Part shown: positions 20,249 to 29,845 of the stretch, one piece after another | How positions within the stretch are numbered: the stretch's first letter is position 1 | Layout of the letters: every line of letters begins with the position of its first letter | Assembly: GCA_032209605.1 (NCBI GenBank) | Contig: JASFXZ010000029.1 | Span: forward strand, 237,001 to 301,000 | Reading direction: 5' to 3' | Source: Mactromeris polynyma | Taxonomy: Eukaryota; Mollusca; Bivalvia; Venerida; Mactridae | Length of the DNA stretch: 64,000 nt | The notes under the pieces: model-generated | Seen by the model: only the letters and a program-made list of their open reading frames with translations | What the model was told of the DNA's origin: nothing | The model's database searches: none | Made by a program: the position numbers and the translations under genes

Positions 20249-23200
20249 TAAAGTTCCGCCTAACGTCCGCTACGATGTACAACCCAGATCAGCCATATTT
20301 CATGTTATTTGCATGTTAAAAACAACAAAAACAAATATTATCAGAAATGGCAGTAAAAAATCCCAGGAAGTTTTGGTCGTAAATTAAACAACAGTATAAA
20401 AAGCCACCAACTAATACTAAGGCATTAACAGTTGAAGAACTACATGACCATTTCAAACATTTATTTGGATCTAACGATAGTTACGATAATTATGACCATA
20501 ATTTAACTGATATAAATATATCGGATGATCTTTTAGATAATGAAATTACCCTTGATGAACTAAAAAAAGCCGTATTCTCGCAAAATAATAACAAAAGCAG
20601 CGGGCTTGATGAACTGGTAGTCGAAATATATAAACATTCATTTGAAAAAATATCATATTTTATTCTAAAATTATTTAATCGCATATTCATGGGGGGAACA
20701 TATCCAATATCTTGGGGGGAAGGCATAATTGCGCCAATTTTTAAGGGAGGAATTGCAGAAGAACCAAAAAATTACAGAGGCATAACTTTGATAAACGTTT
20801 TAGCCAAAATTTACTCTCAAGTGTTAATAAATAGACTCACTAAATGGTCACATGACAATGATTTTATATCACATAACCAATTTGGATTTCAAAAGGGCAA
20901 ATCAACGACTGACTGTATATTCCTGTTACATGCAATTATTGCGAAAACACTAGATTCGAAGCAAAAACTATATTGTGTCTTTATAGACTTTGAAAAATGC
21001 TTTGACCGTATCAACAGATCGTTCTTATGGGAAAAATTATTAAACATTCAAGTCAGTACACAATTTGTATCGGCTTTAAAGGCTATGTATAATACAATTA
21101 AACAGTGCGTACGATACAAAGGTAAAACGTCTGATTTTTTTTTTCTTCACATATTGGATTAAAACAAGGTGATCCACTCTCTAGTTTAATGTTCATTTTA
21201 TTTATAAATGATATCTTACACAATATTAATACAAATTTAGAGGGAATATTTTCTGTGAACGAACTAAAGATATTTTTACTTCTTTTTGCTGATGACGCGG
21301 TATTATTTGCGCATTCACCCGAAACCTTACAACTAATGCTCAATAATCTAGAACAATATTGTCGTACATGGGGGCTTACAATAAATGTAAATAAAACCAA
21401 AGCGATGGTATTTGAACGCGGGCGAGGTACGCAGTGTAATATAGAATTAAACAATATACGCTTAGAAGTTGTCACTTCCTTTAAATATCTCGGTACCCAT
21501 CTATTTAAAAATGGTTCTTTGTATAGAACACAATTACGAATTACCCAACAATCAGCGCATGCGTTGCATAATCTATTTATAGTAAATAACCAAATTATAT
21601 TAACTTCTGTTGAAAAATGTCGATTATTTGATAGTCTAGTCGGATCTATATTAAACTACAATGCATCCATCTGGGGTTATCATGACGCTAAACTCGTAGA
21701 ACAAATTCATTGTAAATTTTTAAGAAAAGTTTTAAATGTTAAAAAATCAACAAACTTAGACGGGCTTTACGGAGAACTAGGGCGTTATCCTATGAAAACT
21801 GCGAGACAAATCATAATGATTAAATATTGGCTTAATGTACTGAAATCAAAAAATCCTTTGATCATTAACATTTATAAAATGCTGTCAGAAGATGCAAATA
21901 ATGGACTGTCATACAGTGGGTTAAATTGGGCTTATCATATAAAATTATTATTAGATGTAAACGGTCTAGGAAATGTCTGGTTATCACAAAATCCAAATAT
22001 TATTAACTATAAGGCTATTAAACAAAGAATATTGGATGTCTTTAAACAAACTTGGTATACTAATATAAATAACTCGAGCAGACTATCTGAATATTGTTTA
22101 TTTAAACATGATTTTTTTATGGAAAAATATCTTAATATTAATATTGATCAGAAATATCTAATTGTCCTTTCAACATTTCGACTATACTCAAATAACCTAA
22201 CAATAGAGACTGGCAGATATAATAATTTAGAAAGACAACATCGTATATGCCCACAATGTAATATGCAAGTTATAGAAAATCAGTACCATTTTTGTTAGTA
22301 TGTCCTAAATATAGACAATTAAGACTAAAATTCTTCCAACCATATTTTCATAATTGGCCAACTATCAAAAAATTTGAAATTCTTATGTCCACAAAATCAA
22401 TCAAATTAATAGGTAACTTAGCAAAATTTTTATTTTTCGCTTTTAAAGAAAGAAATTAGAACTATAAATACGTTGAAAATACTGTTAATACTTACTTCCA
22501 AATATGAAATCTTGTTCTTGAACAAAAACTTTTTCACCACTTATACATGTACATTTGTTTATTTGTTTGTTTGGCTATATTTATGTAATATTTTATGCCA
22601 ATAAACTATATGTTATGTTATGTTATATGTTATGTTTATCGAAGACAATGTATTGATTGAAGTTATCGGCGACAGTTTGCTCATCCTTAGATTAAAGAGT
22701 GCTGCATAACGAGACCGACGACAGTTTGTAGCATGTTTTGGGATGGTACGTAATTTTGGACAATGTTTTCATTTATGCAATATACGTTTGAGTAAATTGC
22801 TGGTTGGTGTTAATTACCATATAAAGTTAACACTACTGATACAGTACAATAGTATCTTCAACATCACTATCTCATGATATTTTGAACAAATAAGACATAG
22901 ATTTCTGATAATTCATGTAAAATGGAAAAACGTAAACAATTACTGACTCTCAATCACAAAACCTGTGTGATAAATGTAGATGCTATTGATTTCGTGTTTA
23001 ATGGTCCAATTTATGTTTTTAAAAAATCCAGAATTAATTTATTATGTATCATTTTAATGCTTCATGTGAGAATTTGACAACATTGATTCTTTCAATTTGA
23101 CTAAATTATTTGTTTTATTTTGTTTTAGGTTCAGACGATACTTAAGAGAAAGGCGGAGATCCTAGATGGTTTTGAAACTAATGGCGGTGGTGATAGAAAG

Positions 23201-23479
23201 CGTGTCATTTGAAAATGAAGATTTTTTGTTTTTCATTGCTTAGTACATGTACTTTATTTATTGAAAACATTGGATTTCATTGTAAATAAAAAATAAAATG
23301 AATATTACTCTGAATGTTGCTTTTCTTCTTATGTTATGTAGTTAATATACTTAACGCCATTAAAAAGTCTTAATCATGGTACATGACTGTATAAATGTTC
23401 AATGTCACAACCAGTCTGCTTGGTTTCGCTATTAAGACCGACTCGCTAATAAGACCACTTTTTGTCGGTCCCATGGGTG
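20246..23479 (+). mobile_element. Composite insertion in the membrane/PC4 ORF, left arm
   Basis: Flanked by 26-bp direct repeats (20220-20245 and 23480-23505). Starts CAGTAAAGTTCCGCCTAACG, which looks like a pogo-type end. The far side has a related motif, AATAAGACCACTTTTTGTCGG, in direct rather than inverted orientation. A 26-bp duplication is long for a DNA transposon, so the class of the outer element is unresolved. A LINE is nested inside it. A segment after 20270 is deleted and replaced by 47 bp of unmatched sequence. Confidence 0.65.
20318..22632 (+). pseudogene. Non-LTR retrotransposon (LINE), RT domain, left arm copy
   Basis: RT fragments at 20689-21162 (A-P-I-F-K-G-G, N-Y-R-G-I-T-L, N-Q-F-G-F-Q-K-G, and F-I-D-F-E-K-C-F-D with the first catalytic Asp) and 21189-22298 (L-L-L-F-A-D-D-A-V-L-F catalytic motif, thumb, then C-P-Q-C with an H near the end). 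A frameshift in a run of ten T (about 21137) separates the two, and a lost base at 22295 ends the frame before the C-P-K-Y segment. The endonuclease region is deleted in this arm. The 3' end is a short ATGTT/ATGTTAT repeat tail followed by the target duplicate TGTTTATCGAAGAC. Both frameshifts are shared with the right-arm copy. Clade not determined. Confidence 0.85.
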
Positions 23480-23692
23480 GTCTTGAACAACACAGCTTGT
23501 AGCTATATGAAACAATTCAACCTAGAAGAAAATATTTATCTCACAGTTTGTAATAGAGATAAATTTGTGATTTTGGATATAAGACGTTTTTATAAACGAT
23601 TGCCTTCCATCCAAGGAATAACGTTGAATTTACATCAGTGGCTTCAATTGAAACAATCTATTTCTTCTTTATTGAATTGTAGAAAATCATAG
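23480..23692 (+). pseudogene. PC4-like domain, 3' part of the split ORF, left arm
   Basis: After the shared V-L-N-N-T-A-C-S-Y the frame reads Y-L-T-V, K-F-V-I-L-D-I-R-R-F-Y-K-R, then Q-G-I-T-L-N-L-H-Q-W-L-Q-L-K-Q-S-I. That is the beta-sheet plus helix pattern of the PC4/p15 single-strand DNA-binding domain (K-x-D-I-R-E-Y, K-G-I-S-L-x-x-x-Q-W-x-x-L-K). Complete domain to the TAG at 23690. In the element it could act in replication or transcription. It has been cut off from its 5' part by the composite insertion. Confidence 0.7.
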
Positions 23693-23810
23693 TTAACAGT
23701 TCTTTGATAGATTGTTATTATTTTGTAGAGCGAAATATTCACCAGAGTGAATCGATGAAGATTGTATAGATATTCTTATACACGTGAATGTTAAGTGGAA
23801 TCAAAATTAC

Positions 23811-23862
23811 CTTGCAATACTTGAATTACTTGCAACAACCATAGGAGAAGGAAGAAAAACAT
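23811..23862 (-). CDS. Signal-peptide exon of glycoprotein gene, orphan in left hinge
   Basis: ATG at 23862, leader M-F-F-F-L-L-L-W-L-L-Q-V-I-Q-V-L-Q, 52 nt, donor GTAATT. Same as 1954-1903 but with an intact start. The next exons would lie at lower coordinates, but the arm of the palindrome begins only about 180 bp further on. The exon therefore has no partner. Confidence 0.7.
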
Positions 23863-24149
23863 CTCTAACAAGTTAATAAACGAAACTTTCAGAAACTACG
23901 TTTTAAAAATAGAGCGATTCAGCGAAGCGATACATAGTATTATAAACCCCAAGAAAACAAATTGTACATAGTATTTAAACCCCAAGAAAATAAATTGAAG
24001 GAAAGTGATATTGGTATGAGTTCTCTCCCCTGTGACAATGGTTCATTATCTACTATTTCATTATCTAATTAAAAGATAAAGTTTTGGTATAATATAAATA
24101 GGCCAGTCAAAATAAAAAAATTGGGGAAAAAAAATGCACAGAAATAATT

Positions 24150-25490
24150 TTTGTGGATTTGTGTCATATAAGGCATCACATTAAATATACTGAAAGTATA
24201 GGACAATCACATGGTGCAAAACGTGATTTTTGGGGTAAAATGGTTGAAAATTTAAATAAGAATGGGAATTTCTGGAATTTGCCAATAACTATGTCAAATT
24301 TTGCAATAAAACTACCAGAATTACTGTATTTAATAGATATTGCATACAGTACAAAAAAACTTAAGTATAGAAACATTGAACAGTGTTAAATGTCACTTTT
24401 GGGGTAAAATTTAAAAAAAATCACAAAAAATGAGCATTTCTGGGATTTACCTATAACTATGTAAATTTTTCCAATAAAACTACCAGAATTACTTTATTGA
24501 ATAGATATTTTATTACAGTACATAATACATTAAGTATGGAAACATTGTACCGTGTAAAATGTGATTTTTTGGGTAAAACCTTTAAAAAAGTAACCAAAAA
24601 CATGGGAATTTTTGGAATTTGCTAATAACTTTGTCACATTTTGCAATAAAACTACCAAAATTACTATATTTAATAGATATTGTATAACAGTACATAATAC
24701 TTAAAGTAAAGATACATTGTAACAAGTAAAATGTGATTTTTGGGGTAAAACCTTAAAAAAAATGACCAAAAACATGGGAAATTTATGGAATTTGCCAATA
24801 ACCATGTCAAATTTTGCAATAAAACTACCAGAATTACTTTATGTAATAGATATTATATTACAGTACATAATACTTATAGTATAGAAACATCGTACCGTGT
24901 GAAATATGATTTTTTGGGTAAAACCTTCAAAAAAATAACCAAAAACATAGGAATTTTTGGAATTTGCCAATAACTATGTCAAATTTTGCAATAAAACTAC
25001 CAGAATTACTTGATGTGATAGATATTATATTACAGTTTAAAATACCCAAAGTATAGATACATTGTATTGTGTGAAATGTGATTTTTGGGGTAAAACTTAA
25101 AAAAATAACCAAAAAATGGGAATTTTTGGAATTTGCCAATAACTAAGTCAAATTTTGCAATAAAACTACCAGAATTACTTGATGTGATAGATATTATATT
25201 ACAGTTAAAAATACCAAAAGTATAGATACATTGTATCGAGTAAAATGTGATTTTTGGGGTAAAACTTAAAAAAATAACAAAAAATGGGAATTTTTGGAAT
25301 TTGCCAATAACTAACTCAAATTTTGCAATAAAACTACCAGAAATACTGTATTTAATAGATATTATGATACAGTTCAAACTACCTAAAGTATAGAAACATT
25401 GTATCGTGTAAAATGTGATTTTTGGGACAAAACTTAAAAAAATAACAAAAAATGGGAATTTTTGGAATCTGTTAATATCCCGTTCATTTT
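24150..25490 (+). repeat. ~170-bp satellite array, left foldback arm (8 units)
   Basis: The anchor word GCCAATAACTATGTCAAATT and variants recur at about 24281, 24450, 24621, 24794, 24966, 25135, 25303 and 25471, a period of 168-173 bp. AT-rich, with a conserved TGATTTTTGGGGTAAAA box in each unit. Confidence 0.85.
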
Positions 25491-26220
25491 AACTATGAAG
25501 TTTTCAGAATAGTTATTTTTAACTCATGTTATATTGCAAAATCCATACTTTAAATCATAGAAACAGTTTATAATGCGGAATGTAATATTTATTTGAAAAA
25601 TATATCAAAAAAGAAATAACTAAAAGTTGCAATTTCTGGTATATTTTGCATATTCCTGGATTAAAAAAACAAAACAATGAAAGTCACAGAAATGACATAA
25701 GCTACATGTTATCTCTCAATATAACATATGATAACATTATGCTATCAAATCAAACAAGAAATGTGGTTTTGAGGTAAAAGTTCTGAAAACATAAACGAAA
25801 ATGCTATTTTCCGGAAGCCATATGAATTTGATCACACAATTATATGATTATAATAGAAGCAATGTCTTAATGCAGCATAATATATGCACAATGTATTAGT
25901 CAAATGCCAAATCTGGGCTGATGGCAATCTCACAGCTGACTCCTTTGCATGTGAATCAGGCTGAACTACATTCAAATCCAACATTCTTGTAGCTACATGC
26001 TACTGCTACGGCAGCCAGTTTGACAAGTGCACCGTACAACTATCATTATGTGAGCACGAGCTGGCGCTCTTCCAGTTGACACTGGATATAGTTTGTTACC
26101 TACTAGTTCCCAACCCCCATTCTAGCGGGTCCAAATCATCATGTCCTTTCCAGTCCTGCATTTTAGAGATACTCACAAACTATTGTACATAGATGCATCA
26201 GACGTAGGTCGTAGTTTGTT

Positions 26221-26516
26221 TGGGGTCCACATAAATTGATGTTATTGCAACCTTTTCAACAAACGTAAAAAAACATACGATGTTCAAACTTTGCCCAGAC
26301 TCCCTTTCATATATGCAAACTAATGCTTGTTCCCTGACCGTGTTCTGGCCTCCTTAGAAACTACTTCTGGACTCGGATGAAAGTTGTGTGAAAAATATTA
26401 TATTCCATCATGCAATTCTTGGATGTGACACTACATCAAAATTGTATGGTTTGAACATTGTATGCTACATCTACGTGTGTTGAAAAGGTTGCCAAGACCT
26501 CAATTTATGTGGATTT
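26221..26516. repeat. Inner hairpin of the foldback core
   Basis: About 26221-26298 (CCACATAAATTGATGTTATTG... to ACGATGTTCAAAC) is the imperfect reverse complement of 26447-26516, with a ~150-bp loop between. It is offset from the main axis of symmetry. Confidence 0.6.
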
Positions 26517-26639
26517 ATGTTACAAATATATATTACATCCCCATCATAAACTGTTTCTATAATTTATATTATTGATTTTGCAATATAACATTTGGTGAAA
26601 ATTACTGTTTTGAAACTTTTACAGTGAAAATGAACAGGA

Positions 26640-27600
26640 AATTATCCGATTCCAAAATTTCCCATTTTTTTTTTAGTTTTACCCCAAAAATCACATTTCA
26701 CACGATACAATGTTTCTGTACTTAAGTATTTTGTACCGCAATATAATTTATATTAAATACAGTAATTCTGGTAGTTTTGTTGCAAAATTTGACATAGTAA
26801 TAGACAAATTCCAAAAATTCCCATTTTTTTATATTTTTTTAAAGTTTTACTCCAAAAACCTTATTTCACACGGTACTATGTTTCTATACCCTAGGTATTT
26901 TGTACTGTAATATAATATATATTAAATTCAGTAATTTTGGTAGTATTATTGCACAAATTGACATAGTTTTGGGCAAATTCCAAAAAATCCCATTTTTATT
27001 TAAATTTTCCACCATTTTACCCCAAAAATAACATTTTGCACAGTGTGATAGTTTTATACTGATAGTATATTAAATGTGGTGCTTTATATGACACAAATCC
27101 ATGAAAAGTTTGTCTGTGCATATTTTCCCTCCTATTTTTCCACTGGTCTAATATATGTTTGGCAAATTCCAGAAATTCTCACTTTCATTTATATTTTTAC
27201 TATTTTACCCAAAAAATCACCTTTTTCACTGTATGATATTCTGAACCTGAGGTATGTTGTAGAGCAGTTTAATATCTATTAAATACAGTTATTGAGGTAA
27301 ATTTATAGCTAAATTTCGTCGAGTTATTGACAAACTCCAGAAATTCCCACTTTAATTTGTTGTTTTTTTCACCATTTTACCCCAAAAATCACTGTTCACA
27401 ACATATGATGTGTCATTACTTAAGGTATGTTATGGTGCAACATAATGTCTATTAAAACAGTTATTCTGGAATTTTTATAGCTAAATCTGATTTTGATATA
27501 GTCAAATTCCAGAAATTCATACTTTTTTTACCTTTTAGTACATTTTACCCCAAAAAAAGCATTTTGCACCGTAGGATTTTCCTATACTTTTTTTTCCTTA
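26640..27600 (-). repeat. ~170-bp satellite array, right foldback arm (about 6 units)
   Basis: Inverse units with the anchor CAAATTCCA(A/G)AAATTC at about 26651, 26811, 26979, 27169, 27337 and 27508. More diverged than the left array towards the outer end. Confidence 0.8.
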
Positions 27601-27700
27601 CACGGCAGATATTAAACAATGCATTTATGCCAAAATCATTTCTGTGCATTTTTTTTCCTTTGTTTGCCTTTTTTTCAGTAGATTGACTGGACTAAAAGAG

Positions 27701-28453
27701 CTGATTACATTTCCCCTGCAAGAAATGTAAGATACCTTGGCTCATCAGTGCTTTCTTCAACTGCCTTAGGTGTGTATTTATTAAGTATTGTTATTGAGGA
27801 TATATCAGTTATATACCAGTTGTGTGCCAGTTATATATGATAATCAGTTCACTAAACATTGATTTTTTTTTAAATACCTGTTAATAATGTTAATTTTGGA
27901 AATATGTATTGTTAAGTATTATCATTTATCTCATGTATTGCTGAACATTATCATTTTATTGTATGTTATTAATTATTTCATATCATTATTTCCAAGTCGC
28001 AATGCTTTTCATATTTTTCATATCTTTCATAGATAAGTCTACTATCAACACCATTATCACAGTTGCTGTTGTGATAGTGTCATCGCGGTAACAATTAGGG
28101 TGGTTTGTTTGGTGAGAAAATGGCGTATGAGAAGGGGTAGAGCCTTAACAGTTGAACATATCCCATTGGACATATTATCCTCCAATTCATCCCTTCAGCC
28201 TTCACCATCACCACCAGCAACCCCACAGTCATCTCATCAATCGCCACCATCATCACCGCCACAACAACCATCACCATCATCATCACCACAGGAAGCATGT
28301 TTTTATTTAATTACCAGCATCCCCCATTGTCATTTGTCATTCGAATTCCCCACCTGTTTTGAGGCGATCAACAAGAGAGAGAAGAGCTCCACAGCGATAT
28401 TCCCCATAGAGGAATTTTTATCTCTCTCTATGGTGGTTGTTTGTCTGTTTTGA
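27701..28453 (+). pseudogene. Membrane/tail exon of glycoprotein gene, orphan in right hinge
   Basis: Reverse-complement homologue of 1-650 plus a junction to sequence near 1795-1815. The end of the stalk exon (TCTTCAACTGCCTTAGG), the intron and the membrane exon are present. The stalk repeats and ectodomain are gone. The membrane part has a frame break (GTGTCATCGCGG), but the tail from V-C-L-V-R-K-W to S-P-P-S-S-P-P-Q-Q-P is readable within the ORF at 28100-28453. Compared with the copy at 1-382 the tail uses another frame after the proline run, so one of the two copies carries a frameshift. It complements the leader exon left of the foldback. Confidence 0.65.
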
Positions 28454-28489
28454 TAGTTCTTCTGTCTCTTGTTGATTTTATTGTTGATT

Positions 28490-28745
28490 AGTTGTGATTG
28501 TTTTATACATGTTTTTTACTAATAAGGGAGATAAAGCCACATGCTATGTATACTGTGATTTTTTACATTATGTTTTTTTAAGGTTGTTCATTGATATTTG
28601 TTGTATACATGTTTTTCTTGTGTTTACTAATAAGAGAGATAAAGCCACATGCAATGCACACTGTGATTTTTATATTTTGTTTTTTTCAAGTTTCTCATTA
28701 ATATTTTTTATACATGTTTTTTTTTATTTACTAATAACATTTTAA
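28490..28745. repeat. Tandem repeat of about 130 bp
   Basis: TATACATGTTTTT...ACTAATAAG(G/A)GAGATAAAGCCACATGC occurs twice in full and once in part before the right arm begins. Confidence 0.65.
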
Positions 28746-28998
28746 ATACAAATGTATCAGATTTATCTATGCTACTTGTTAATTTCAAAAAAGATTTCTC
28801 CAAGCTACTTTTTAATTTCAAAAAAGATTTCTCCATGCTACTTTTTAAATTCAACGTTATTCCTTGGATGGAAGGCAATCGTTTATAAAAACGTCTTATA
28901 TCCAAAATCACAAATTTATCTCTATTACAAACTGTGAGATAAATATTTTCTTCTAGGTTGAATTGTTTCATATAGCTACAAGCTGTGTTGTTCAAGAC
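28708..28998 (-). pseudogene. PC4-like domain part of the split ORF, right arm, altered C-terminus
   Basis: Same as 23480-23692 up to Q-G-I-T-L-N-L, then the helix with Q-W-L-Q-L-K is replaced by a repeated K-S-S-M-E-K-S-F-L-K-L tail from the 32-bp repeat. The last PC4 helix is therefore lost in this arm. Confidence 0.6.
28770..28846. repeat. 32-bp tandem repeat at the inner border of the right arm
   Basis: TTTCAAAAAAGATTTCTCCA(A/T)GCTACTTTTTAA-type units, two to three copies, directly abutting the homology break with the left arm. Translates in frame onto the end of the PC4 ORF in the minus direction (repeats of K-S-S-x-E-K-S-F-L-K-L). Confidence 0.65.
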
Positions 28999-29845
28999 CA
29001 CCCATGGGACCGACAAAAAGTGGTCTTATTAGCGAGTCGGTCTTAATAGCGAAACCAAGCAGACTGGTTGTGACATTGAACATTTATACAGTCATGTACC
29101 ATGATTAAGACTTTTTAATGGCGTTAAGTATATTAACTACATAACATAAGAAGAAAAGCAACATTCAGAGTAATATTCATTTTATTTTTTATTTACAATG
29201 AAATCCAATGTTTTCAATAAATAAAGTACATGTACTAAGCAATGAAAAACAAAAAATCTTCATTTTCAAATGACACGCTTTCTATCACCACCGCCATTAG
29301 TTTCAAAACCATCTAGGATCTCCGCCTTTCTCTTAAGTATCGTCTGAACCTAAAACAAAATAAAACAAATAATTTAGTCAAATTGAAAGAATCAATGTTG
29401 TCAAATTCTCACATGAAGCATTAAAATGATACATAATAAATTAATTCTGGATTTTTTAAAAACATAAATTGGACCATTAAACACGAAATCAATAGCATCT
29501 ACATTTATCACACAGGTTTTGTGATTGAGAGTCAGTAATTGTTTACGTTTTTCCATTTTACATGAATTATCAGAAATCTATGTCTTATTTGTTCAAAATA
29601 TCATGAGATAGTGATGTTGAAGATACTATTGTACTGTATCAGTAGTGTTAACTTTATATGGTAATTAACACCAACCAGCAATTTACTCAAACGTATATTG
29701 CATAAATGAAAACATTGTCCAAAATTACGTACCATCCCAAAACATGCTACAAACTGTCGTCGGTCTCGTTATGCAGCACTCTTTAATCTAAGGATGAGCA
29801 AACTGTCGCCGATAACTTCAATCAATACATTGTCTTCGATAAACA

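Larger units (their letters stand above)
19109..23632 (+). repeat. Left arm of the large inverted repeat
   Basis: Reverse complement of 28846-34700. In the parts compared I saw only a handful of base differences, three copies against two of a GGCGGGTTT nonamer, and one large deletion replaced by 47 bp of filler (20271-20317). Confidence 0.9.
24103..27690. mobile_element. Foldback element with satellite arms in the palindrome hinge
   Basis: Ends are inverted: CCAGTCAA at 24103-24110 and its complement at 27683-27690, and both are followed inward by GGAAAAAAAATGCACAGAAAT. Inside are inverted arrays of the same ~170-bp unit (about 24150-25490 and 26640-27600). The core continues the symmetry (TATTGCAAAATC near 25535 and its inverse near 26575). 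No coding capacity. Insertion separated the two glycoprotein exons of the hinge. Target duplication not resolved. Confidence 0.7.

Noticed and set aside
21098..21475. 125-aa minus ORF inside the LINE and its mirror at 31003-31380
   Set aside because: Antisense shadow of the reverse transcriptase frame.
23462..23480. Start codon M-S-V-P-W-V-V upstream of the PC4 domain
   Set aside because: This upstream part lies in the inserted element, outside the 26-bp duplication. The PC4 frame originally continued from the membrane-segment ORF.
24150..25490. CRISPR-like regular array
   Set aside because: Units are ~170-bp satellite monomers without unique spacers, in an animal genome.
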